Source: Zingiber officinale
Lineage: Eukaryota > Streptophyta > Magnoliopsida > Zingiberales > Zingiberaceae
Reading direction: 5' to 3'
Assembly: GCF_018446385.1 (NCBI RefSeq)
Contig: NW_024589864.1
Span: forward strand, 62,001 to 126,000
DNA length: 64,000 nt
Part shown: piece by piece, positions 23,433 to 34,300 of the stretch
Layout: each line of letters starts with the position of its first letter
Numbering within the stretch: position 1 is the stretch's first letter
Notes under the pieces: model-generated
Database searches by the model: none
Told to the model about the DNA's origin: nothing
The model's input: the letters and a program-made list of their open reading frames with translations, nothing else
Translations under genes and position numbers: made by a program

Positions 23433-24337
23433 TGTTGGAACACCAAGGTGTTTTGATGTGATCAAACAAGTTAAGTTAGGTCCTGTTTTGTTTAACCTTT
23501 GTGTCTAAGTGTGCAGGAGTTTAAGAGCATAGGAAGTCGAGCGGAAAACGCGGCTAGCGAAAAGGACAGCACGGGGAGAGAGCAGACGGGCTCGGTGCGT
23601 CTGAGAGACGAGGTGCCGCGGAAGAGTACACCGGTGGATGAGAAGAACGTACGCGACGTTCGAGGGACGAGAAACCGGGAAGGAAGGTTGCTCGAGGAGA
23701 AGGCTAGAACTTGGGTTCGGGTGAGCTCTTGTCCGGATGACCGAGATCACTCAAACAAGCGGAATCGGAGCGGAAGACCCAGACCTAGGCGAGCTGAACC
23801 GGAGCAGAGGTTCTAGACCGAAAACATCAATTCTGTTGACTTTCTTGGTTCGGGCACCCGGACTAGTCTGGGACGCCCGGAACCCTTCCGGGCGCCCGGA
23901 CCTGGATGTTTATCCAGATTGTGGTCAACGTGATTTGTGTGAGAAGGGATAAAATTTTATCCCCTCCCAAGCTCCTAGAACCCTTCCAGGCACCCCGACC
24001 AAGGCTATAAATATAGCCTTGGTCCAAGAAGCTGAACAACAACTTGCAATTCACTTGTAATCCATTTCTCTGTGTTATACTTTCTTTTGTGCTGTTAACG
24101 CTGTAAGATGCTACTCCGCCCGAAGGAGATCTTCAAATAGTGCGTCATATTCTCCTTGGATTAGTAATCTTCTGATTGTAAATCAAGTAACTCCTTTGTA
24201 TCTATTTTCTTTTAATTAGTCTCTTTCTTTTTTATTACAAGTGTTCTTTATTTAGTTGATAGTCCGAGAAATGTTTGGTTTATTTATCTTAGGGCAATTC
24301 GCCCCTCCCTTCTTGCCGACCTCCAAATGAACCAACA
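23433..24337 (+). mobile_element. 3' LTR, family A (905 bp)
   Basis: Preceded by a polypurine tract, begins TGTTGGAACACC and ends GAACCAACA. It shares the family A blocks. It has TCCGGGCGCCCGGA-type palindromes near 23850-23910, a GGGATAAAATTTTATCCC hairpin near 23947-23964 and a TATA box within AAGGCTATAAATATAGCCTT at about 24000-24020. Confidence 0.85.
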
Positions 24338-24537
24338 GTTACCACCCCCTAGGACCTAGGGTTACCGCCCCCTAGGGTTTTCCACCTACCTAACCGCAGC
24401 TAGGACTTTTGCCTAAGTATACTTAGAACTTTCCTGCAAGCTCATTCAAACACATTAGATCACAAATAACCTTAACTTTGAACCTTTTACCATTATCAAA
24501 ACTTAGGTTTGATCGTCAGATGCTTTCCACACCAACA
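24338..24537 (-). mobile_element. LTR fragment, family E-like
   Basis: Minus-strand start of an LTR (plus-strand right edge CCACACCAACA) with repeated CCTAACC and TAGGACTTT words, as also seen at 33200-33620. Confidence 0.55.
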
Positions 24538-25391
24538 GTTTAGAGATTAGGGCTCATATTTCACGGCTATTCTTAAGGTGGACGATCCCGATCCATCGGT
24601 GAATGGCTCCCCGGAAACCTCCGGCTAGCTTAAACCTCCTTCTCGGTGGAGAAACCTCACCACAACCTTAATCCAAACACTCTTAGATCACAAGAAGAGC
24701 TTGGAGGCTTTGGAAGACTACTAATATGGGTTAACCACCTCTATTTTGTCAACCATGCCCAAGCACCCCGAGTTCTATTAAATAGAACTCGAGAGGAAAA
24801 TACTAAGTTATTTTCCCGCTACCAGTCAACTGGTGTATGCACCAATCGACTAGTCCTTTAAGTTAAGTAAATCGTTACCAAACGATCGACTACCAGTCGA
24901 CTGCTATAGTGTATCAGTCAATTACTACAATGTCGCAATGATACTGCTACAGTAAATCCTAAAAACATAGGATTTTACACTGAGTACAATCACTCAGCAC
25001 TCGTCCTCGCCCGACCAACCTAGACCTAGCCTTCTAGCCTCCTCCATCAGCCTCGCATCCCTCGGATGTCTCCCCATCCTTCACGTCTTGTCTTCTGGAG
25101 CTTCCTTCGGCTTTATCCTTGTTGTCGGGTCTTCCTTTACCAAGAGGCTCCTCACCTCCGGGACTCATCCATTGTCAAGTCACACTTGGACTTACGTTGC
25201 CAAGACTATATACTTGGGCTTACACCGCCAAGACTCGTCCTTGGACTTTTCTCCTTTGCCAATATCACACTTAAATTTTCCTTGTTGTACTTGTATCCTA
25301 CACACTCACAATGCATATCAAATATAACAATAAATCTAACTTAAATTTTTGCCCAAACATCAAAACCTAGGGCACCTAGATTGCTCCAACA
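24538..25391 (-). mobile_element. LTR fragment, family B
   Basis: Matches the intact LTR at 57332-58451 from the ACGATCCCGATCC block to its end ATTGCTCCAACA at 25391. The other end is missing. It contains GTCGACTG palindromes near 24825-24905. Confidence 0.72.
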
Positions 25392-25576
25392 CTAATTATC
25401 AATGAAACATGCACCAATAATATCAAATACAATAAATAACCTAACTTAAAATTTTGCCCAAATATTAAAACATAGGGTCATACCGTTTGCTCCAATAATT
25501 TTAAATTAGGTTATCACTCAGAGAAGAAAAATTAAAATATATAAAATCACTGTTGTAGAAGCTAATGGCTAGATTT
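25392..25576. other. Short gap with a partial duplicate of an LTR B end
   Basis: About 25415-25495 repeats, at lower identity, the last 90 bases of the family B LTR just before it (AATAACCTAACTTAAAATTT, then TTTGCTCCAAT). The rest is AT-rich. Confidence 0.5.
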
Positions 25577-28005
25577 TGTTGGTGCAATAAGTACCAATGG
25601 TCAAACTCAGATTTTGATGAATAACAAATGGATTAAAGTTAGGTGTTATGTTTGTTTAACTTCTTTATCAAGTGTACAATTATTAATGGGTCTAAAGAAC
25701 CTGACACCAGGATGAAAATTAGTTAGATTTGAGGACCTGATAACTGGCACGAAGTCCATATAGGTCAAGGCGTGACTCAATATCTAGTAGGAAGTCTAGC
25801 TGGGTATACGGGACCTGATAGCTGGTCGAAGTCTAGTTAGATCTGCCAACCTGACAACTGGTGGGAAGACTTGGTGGGCCAACAGGTAAGTCAAGTGACT
25901 GCAAATAGTAAGTGAGAGTAAGTCCCTTGAGGAGAGTGATTCAGTGAGGACGAGTCCTAGTGAGATTATAATCGCTGGTATAGTTTATTCTATTTTGAAA
26001 ACATAAACTGATACCATGATTAGATCTTGGTCTTGAAAAGAGAGAATCTAATGAATAAATTTATTTTATTATTATGCTAATTTTGTCTTGAATGTTATTT
26101 TTTTATTATTGGGCTAACATGAACTTATAGGGTTGAATGGCTAAAATCAGCCTCAAATGAACAATGTCAGAGGTGCCCCCCAGTCGACTAGAGATGCCTC
26201 GGAGGTGCCCTGGACTTGTCGGAGGCGCCCTCAAGGAGATAAAGTTTGCCCTGCAAGGAGGTGCCTTTGAGTCAGTTGGAGGCGCTCTCGCGCATCTGTT
26301 GGAAGTGCCTCAAAGCACATTAGAGGCGCCCTCGTGTGGATAAGTAGCAGACTTTGCGCGGATAAGCTACAGGTGTTGCAGATCTGATAAGGCTCAAAGG
26401 AGGCGCCTCAGAGCTGTCAGAGGCACCTCCAATGAGATCTAAAAAGGAGGTCACTATTGGAGAAATTTGTGTGACCTTAAGTTTTGATATTTGGGCAAAG
26501 GTTTAAGTTAGGATTATTGTTGTATTTGATGTGCATTTGTGAGTGTGCAGGATGCAGGTACAACAAGGAAAGTTCAAGTGTGATCTTAGCAAAGACAAAG
26601 CCCAAGTCGGATCTTGGCAAAGGTAAAAATCCAAGTGGAGTTTTGGCAGTATAAGTCCAAGTATGTAGTCATGGCAACGTAAGTCCAAGTGTGACTTGGC
26701 AAGGTTGAAAATCATGGAGAGATGAGCTCTTGGCAATGGAAGATCCAACAACAAGGACAAGGCCGAAGGAAAGCATATGAGGGGCGCAAGACTGATAGAG
26801 GAGGCTAGAAGGCAAGATCAAGGTTATGCGGGCGAGGACGAGTGCTGAGAGAATGTACTCGAGGTAAACCCTATGTTTAGGGTTTACAGTCGATTGATGT
26901 ATGTACCAGTCAGCTAGGGAGATAAAAGAATATTTATGTTCTCTCAACCGAAGTGGACCAGTTGACTCATCCTAACACGAATCGACTATTATCAAGTCGT
27001 TGGGATTGTAACGGTCGAATTTCACAGAGGACCAGTTAACTGGTGGTGTGACCAGTCGACTGGTAATGGTAGAAACAACTTGATTTTTTTCTCAAGCTAA
27101 TAATGGAGCTTGGGGTGGCTGGCTTGATTGCCAAAATTAGAGGTGGTTAACCTCTAATAAGGTCTCCCAAGCTTAGAGGTAATCCAAGAGATTTTGATCG
27201 AGTTGTGGTGAGGTTTCTCCACCGATAAGGAGGATTGAGCTAGCCGGAGTTTGTCGTGAAATCATCTGCTGACTGATAGGGATCATCCACCTTACGGACA
27301 ACCGTAGAATAGGAACATCATCTCTAAACCATGTTAAACAAAATGTGTCGTTAGGTTTTTTTCTTCTTATTTATTATCTTTTAGGGTTAGCTTTCATTTT
27401 ATACTTGTTAATTTATATTTTTGCTGCACTAACAAGTATAGGAAGTGAATGTAGAGGGTGACTGTCTATTCACCCTCTCTAGCCGATGTCAAAGGTCCCA
27501 ATAGTTATGACCAGCATTGAAGATACAACTTTTCTACGAGCTTCCATGATCATCTTGCTACATCATTTACGTGAAATTTGTTGTGTTGTTGCCGTGCTAC
27601 TACTCTACTTCATCCGATCACAGTCGACATACCGACACCAACATCCAAACTCTTAACTTCAACAATCTTGTCTTGGTAACAATTTAGTTTAAGTTGTTTA
27701 TTTTGTTTCTAGGGCAGTGTAGGTTGTTATATACTATATATACTTTACTTTGTTCTTGTACTCAATTCCATTTTCTGACGGTTCTGGAAATGTTGTTTAG
27801 TGGATTGTTCATCAATACGATCCAAGGGATCGTGGGTCTTGGAGTAGGAGTCACCGAATACTCCAAACCAAATAATTGAATGTGCCTTTGTTTTTCTCGT
27901 GTTCTTCTTTTATTCTTTCCGCTATGCACTTGCTTTATAAAATCGAAAAAGATAGTTTTTTTTTAAAAGGTCATGTGATTCAACCCTCCCATTTACGTGC
28001 ATCAA
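25577..28005 (+). mobile_element. LTR family F, split by a family B LTR
   Basis: Starts TGTTGGTGCAATAAGTACC. The left part, 25577-26454, carries a palindromic module built on GGAGGCGCCTC at about 26165-26430. The sequence resumes at 27504 and ends near CGTGCATCAAT at about 28005. The right edge is approximate. Confidence 0.6.
26455..27503 (+). mobile_element. Solo LTR, family B (about 1.05 kb), plus orientation
   Basis: Read on the plus strand it follows family B from the AAGTTTTGATATTTGGGCAA start block to the CTATTCACCCTCTCTAGCCG end block and GGTCCCAATA. The flanks GTCAC and GTTAT differ by two C-to-T changes and could be an aged target duplication. GTCGACTGGT motifs lie at about 26890-27065. 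Confidence 0.68.
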
Positions 28006-28158
28006 TCCTATATATTTACTTGGCCCAATGATTATATAATATAAGAATATTTTAGATAATTCATATTAAATGCGGCGTCCATTATATTCTAATTGAAAAT
28101 GGGGTGTCTATAGAGATGAGCAAAAATTTGATAAACTTGAATTAATTGAACCACACTG

Positions 28159-29053
28159 TGTTGAAACCCTAAGGTTATTTTTGGTGTGATCAACCAAGTT
28201 AGGTTAGGTCCTGTTTTGGTTTGATCCATATGTCTAAGTGTGCAGGAGCTTAGGAACACAGGAAGTCGAGCGGAAGACGCGGCTAGCGAGAATGATGGTA
28301 CGAGAGAGAGCCAACGGACTCAGTGCGTCAGAGGGACGAGATGCCGCGGAAGAGTACACCGGTGGATGAGAAGGACGTGCGCGACGTTCAAGGGATGGAA
28401 AGCTGAAGCAGAAGCTTGTTCGAGGAGAAAGTCGGAAATTGGGTTCGGATGAGCCCTATTCTTGTGGCTGAAATCACCTAGGAGATCGCAGCAGCAAAGG
28501 AGCGAAATGGAGCTGCAAGTGCTGCTAGAGGGACCTTCAAAGGTTGTTGAAGGCGCCTTCCATGGCTGGAAGAGGCCTTCGATGAACAGTGCGAAGGTGC
28601 CTTCCAAGGCTATGGAAGGTGCGTTCGACTAGGCTGAAATGAGTCGTTGGCCATGGATAAAGTTTTATCCACGAGCGCCTCGCTGGAGGTGCCTTCCAGC
28701 CCTATGGAAGGCACCTTCTGCCTGCAGATAAAATTTTTCAAGGGCTATAAAAAGACCCTTGGACCTAGGAAAGAAGCAGCAACTTGTGTATTCACTTTCC
28801 TAGTCTTTTCTGAGCTTTCATGGTGTGTAAAAGGCTTATCCGCCTTCAGTGAAAGAGATTCTTAGTGATTTTTCTATTGCCTTGGATCAACAACCATCTA
28901 AGTTATAACCAAGTAATTCTTGGTCTTTTATTTATTTTCTTTAGGTTGTTATTTCTGTTTTAATTGCATTACTAATCTGAGTCGAAAGACGAGAAAGATT
29001 TATTTTAGTTTTTCAGACAACTCAACCCTCTCCAACGGCCTCTCGGTTCAACA
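28159..29053 (+). mobile_element. Solo LTR, family A (895 bp)
   Basis: Begins TGTTGAAACCC and ends CGGTTCAACA, with a perfect target duplication CACTG at 28154-28158 and 29054-29058. The backbone is the same as at 39-1010 and 23433-24337, but the palindrome module at about 28540-28720 is GGAAGG(C/T)(G/A)CCTTCC-like instead of the GGGCGCCC type. A TATA box lies in GGCTATAAAAAGACC near 28742-28756. Confidence 0.9.
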
Positions 29054-29058
29054 CACTG

Positions 29059-31100
29059 AACCGACTAAATTTAGAAATTCAGTTCGGCTAATTCAATTTT
29101 CATTGAGTTTGATTTTTAGTTAATTCAGCTTTGAAATAAATGGATTAACTAAATCATAGGACACGAAGTGAGAGCGCTAAATTAAAATTGAATCAGATTT
29201 GAACTAACTCTAATAGGTAGGTGCGAGATAAGGATTACGTTAGTTCAAAAAAGAATTGATTTGGAGTTGATTTGGTTAAGTTATAGCCGAACCAAGTTTA
29301 AGATTTAAACGAGTTTGATTGATTTAAAACAAATTAGGATATTTTTTGAGTAAACTTTTTATTTCATTTTGTTTCTCACCCTTTTCTCTGTAAGCATATT
29401 GCAATCTCGACCCATTGTACCTTATGTTACCCTTTCGTCTATCTCTCTCTTTTATTTTTCTCTTCCTCTTCTTCCTCATTTGCTTCTTCTCCAATAGTAG
29501 TAAACTTACCACTTTTTCCTCTTCTCTTCTCGAGCACAAGAGTTCTCTTTTCTTCTCCTTTCTCTTCTTCAGTAAGCAAGAAATATAGCATCAGCTGCTA
29601 CCCTCTTTTAGCAACAAGAGCAGCCCTCAACCCTCGCATCTTCTTCCTCTTCTCGTGTTTTTAAGGATTTTATTGGCATCGCAAGAATAGTCATATTTTG
29701 TCTTGCTTTGCTCTCTTTCTGTCGTTGTCAAACTCACCGAAACTAGTCAAGGTTGTTAATAAATAAGGTATAATTCTCCTCTTTTGCTTACTCCTCCCTA
29801 TTTTCTCTTCTCTATTTTTCTCAAAAACAATGATATTCCAAGAGAAGTAAATTATTTCATTCTTCTTTTAATATTTCATTAATTGAAGGAGAGTGGTAAA
29901 GTATAAATTTTATTTTATTAGGTTGTTAATTAGGATAGTTATTTAGATCGCAATGAAAACCTTATATGTAGGAATGCTAAATATTATAAGAAAGTGATAT
30001 TACAAATGATTTTTCAACTTTGAATCATAAATAAGCTTTGGAGATCAACAGATCATTATTTCAACTAGAACCAAGGACTATGATCGAAATTTTTGAATTT
30101 AAGTTCATTTCATCTCCTTAAATTTGAAATTTAGACTTTTAGACGGTGAAAATCGTCTCTCCTAATTGAAAATGTCATTGCTTGTATCTTAGTTTTTAAA
30201 ATGAAAATTGATTTAATAAAAGAATCCATTAAACCTTAAATTCAGGTCAATCCAAACATGTTCCTAACATAATCTAAAAATCTTTCAACTCAAACTAAAA
30301 ATCCCCAATCTAAATTGGATAATTTTTTAATCGACTTAGAACAGAATGATAGATCAAGTCTTCCTCGTATATTTTATTAGTTGAAATGTTGATTTAAATT
30401 AGGTTATAAGTTATAACTCAGAGAATAATGATAGGCCCTTTTCTTTTGTTTTTTTGGCCTAACATTTAACTGCAGCCATCGATCTCTTTGGGAACAGTAT
30501 GAAACTTATTGACGCTGAGGATGCTCCGCCGGCGAGGGCGAGGTTGTCGGCGCACCCGCCACCGCCAACGAGGCACCATAAGCGAAGTGGCCGAAGGCGG
30601 TGAACATGATGTCAACAGCCAAGTCGCCGTCGTCGATCGCCTGGTTCGGACGGATTCATCGACGTGCTGGTCCCCTTCACCATCCGGCGCGTTGCTCTTG
30701 GCCGGTGCCGTTCACCGCCCGTCGAGAAGCTGGCGTTATATATTGCCAAATTTAGAAAACAAAGGAAAAATTCGCGAGAACGTTGACTCAAAATGTGTTG
30801 TTCAGCAGTCGAAGGGTGTGCTGAAATGATTTTCAAAATTGTAGAGGTATTTATGCCAAAACTTGGTGGGGTTAAGTTAAAATATATGGAACATATAAGG
30901 GCTAACATACAAAGTCTCGTTCCTCGGCAACATTTTGAAATCGCAAGCATTCTCCGTGTGTTCGTCTTCTTCCTCTGATCAAATTAGGTCACGAGATCAA
31001 ACTTTCTCCGGCTCTCGCTCCTTATTACCCCGTTTTCCGTTGCTGAAGTTTCAATTTTTGCGCTGATTCGCCGCATCGCTCGAGCTTTCTGTTGTAGATC
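29059..31100. other. Intergenic, with a GC-rich island at about 30500-30735
   Basis: 29059-29340 continues the AT-rich, AATT-rich sequence that the solo LTR interrupted (also present at 28095-28153); this is probably an old repeat. 29340-29580 is pyrimidine-rich. 30500-30735 is sharply GC-rich. Read on the minus strand, part of it gives AVDIMFTAFGHFAYGASLAV and a Pro/Ser/Ala-rich tail before a stop, which may be the last exon of a lost or partial gene; I do not recognise it. No complete gene could be built here. Confidence 0.4.
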
Positions 31101-31351
31101 CCTAATCTACCCTTGTCGCCCTCGCCAATGCCGTCTGTCCTGTCGTTCATCTGATTCAAGTTGGGCAGATGATAGGAAAGTCAGGTAGAAAGAAACAATA
31201 ATTTTCCCCCTTTTTTAAAAAAATGCTAAGATTTTTTTTTACTATTATTGTTATTTTAGCTAAAAATCTGTGATTTAGGTGTTTCATGTCGGTAAAGTTT
31301 CCATCTTGATTCGTTGCTTGTGCTTCTTGATCGACGGTACGCTCGCTCGCT

Positions 31352-34300
31352 GTGTGGTCGCCGTTGGAGAGGCTTGTGAAGCTGGATTCTCGAAATCCTG
31401 CCCCCATCCGGCCGCCGCCGCTGACATCCACCTTGAATCGGCCGCCGTCACCGCGGAACTGGAATAACATCCCTCGGCCCAACATCTCCCCGGCTCTGTA
31501 CGTTATCCCGGAGTCGACTCCACTTCCATGCTCTCCCTCTGCCTTCTCCCCGGCGTCTCCTTACATCATCAACCACAAGAGACGAGGACCGCGCCTCCTC
31601 AAGAGTGTGACACAGAGCGATGCTGGTGGAAAGATGCTGCCGCAGCTGGAGCCAAAGGCTGAGTCTGCGGCCCCAAATGGTACCTACGCTAAGATTGGTG
31701 ACGTTAATAGTCAGGAGATTGGCGGGCAACAAAAACCTGGTGCTTCAAGCGGAGGCGAAGTTGAATCAAACTCTAGTGTGGTTGAACTTCATCAAGTGAA
31801 GCCTGAAGACAGATTTGTGGATAATGGGCCTGTTAGATCAGATGAATTGGCTAGACCTGGCTCTCTGGATCTTGAAAGAGACAAGGAGATCAATGATTTC
31901 TTCGATCCCAACGGCTCAGTTAGCTCATACAGCAACAATGAGCTCGGTAGGAACCCTTCTACTCCTTCAGGGGAATATTTTGATGCCTTTGAAGGTATGT
32001 TTTTTGTACCAGATTATTTTGGTTTCAGATATCATCTTCTCACAAGCATTCAGCTCTTCTTTCTGATCTTTTTGTTAGTTCGTGTCAAAATTTTCAGCCT
32101 TTGTTATAGATTAAATAATCTTTGACAGTAAGTTAGATATCTGACAGTCAGGTTGAAGAATGGTATAAATTCTCTCGTGTACTGTAAATGAGAAAGGTTC
32201 ATATGTAAATAGAAAAAAAAAAGTGAAAAATGGTAGAAAAGGAAAAATGAAATGAAAAAAAGTTATTCCAATGTGATGTTCATTCATTGAAAGGATATGG
32301 AGAGCTGGAGAAACCTCGTAGAAGCTCTCAACAAGACTACAATACAAATAAGAAGTAAATACAACAATACAAATGGAAAACTTCTTCTTGCTCGATCTCT
32401 TGTAGTTTGTAAACACCTCTTGAACCTTGGAAGTGCAACAACACTTGTCAAGAAGCTTCAAGAACTGGCGACAATGACAGTGATGATTTTAGAGAGAAGG
32501 GTTACAAAGAGCTGCGGCGAAAATGCCCTTTATCTGCGCACTTTAGGGTTCCCAATCCAATCAATTGCCACGTTGAATTCCCGTTCAAACCTGTGCAACG
32601 ACTATTTTCTTCTTCTCTCAATCGATTACTTTGCTTCAACTGATCGATTGAGAAGTCCACTGTTTGTCACGAGTTTCTCCTCCCAATTGATTGGGAAACT
32701 CACTTTTCATTGCGAAGAAACACTCTCAGTCGATCACCTGATCGATTGACAGCTTCAATCGATCATCTAATCGATTCAGAAACTCACTGTTCGTTAACAA
32801 ACTCTCCCAATCAATTACCCAATTGATTGGGGAAGATCTTGATTGATTACCCAATCGATCAAGATACAGAAACCCAATCGATCAAGACACTTTCTGTATT
32901 GTTCTTCGTCAACTAATTGATTACCTGATCGATTGACACCCCCAATCTAATTGATTGGTAAGTAGTAAAATGTGTAGAGCTCTAAATGAGCTTCGTTTCC
33001 CATTCGAGATCATTTCATTCCGATATCTGAGTCAAAAGTTATAGCCTTTGAAAGTTTGCTACGTCGAAACTTCCTCGTTTCATACCAACTCCCTGTTGGA
33101 TTTACGATCGTCAAGTGTCCGATCAATCTTTGATCCAATTGGACTTTCTCTTTGCCAACTTTCCGTTGGACTTCTGATCACCAAGTACGATCCTTCTCGA
33201 CCCACTTGGATATTCCTCTTGCCTAACCTTAGTTAGGACTTTCTTTTGCCAACGTGCAATCCTCCTTGTCCCACTTGGACTTTCCTTTGTCTAACTGCAG
33301 TTATGACTTTACCTTTGCCAATGTGCGGTCCTCCTTGACCTACTTGGACTTTCCTTTGCCTAATCGTAGTTAGGACTTTTCTTTGCCAATGTGCGGTTCT
33401 TGGACTTTCCTTTGCCTAACCGCAGTTAGGACTTCCCTTTGCTAACTTATGGTTCTCCTTGACCCACTTGGACTTTCCTTTGCCTAACCCTCGAGTTAGG
33501 ACTTTTTCTTGCCTAACCTCTGAGTTAAGACTTTGTCTTTGCCTAACCTTAAGTTAGGACTTAACCTTATCTAATCTCCAGTTAGGACTTTACTTTTGTC
33601 TAACTCTCGAGTTAGGATTTTGCTGGTCAAGTATCCGGTCCTCCACGATATACTTGACTTTCCTCTCACATATCGTCAAGTATCCGGTCAACCTTTACCT
33701 ACTTGACCTCTTTCGGATATTTTCCAAACATATTGTTCAAACATCGAAACTCAAGCTCAAATCCACTCGAGCTTAGTCAAACTGGCCAATCTTAACCCAG
33801 GGACGATTGCACTAACAATCTCCCAACACTTAGTTCTATTACTTTTTCAACGTAAATAAAATATTGCAATAGATCATACTGTAAGTAAAAACTTTCTTAA
33901 AGTTTTGTTTTCCATTTCCTTTTTCTTTCTTCTATAAGTAATGTTTTTCAGTGATTTCTTATTTTGTTTGAGATCTAGTGAGTAGGGGTGTAAATGAACC
34001 AAGTTGCTCATGACCTTTCGAAGCTCGATTCGATAAAAGCTCATTTGAGCTCGTTTAATGAGCCTCGTTAAGATAAACAAACCAAGCTCAAGTTTTATAA
34101 TATTCGGCTCGTTAGCTTGTAAACATGTTCGTTAGTAAGTTCATGAATCAACTTTTAAATGAAAAAAATAATAGTTTTGATATTGAATTTATAGATTCTC
34201 TACTTATAAAAATATAGATAAATATATTAAATTTATTTATTAGAACAAAATTATAAATTTTAGTAAGTATATTATATTTTTAAAAAATATATAATTTAGT

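Noticed and set aside
29324-29539. Minus-strand 71-codon Lys/Arg/Glu-rich frame
   Set aside because: It is the translation of a pyrimidine-rich low-complexity stretch with no domain or splice context.
30509-30829. Plus-strand 106-codon frame in the GC-rich island
   Set aside because: Arg-rich composition and no recognisable domain; the minus strand reads more like protein, and neither is convincing.
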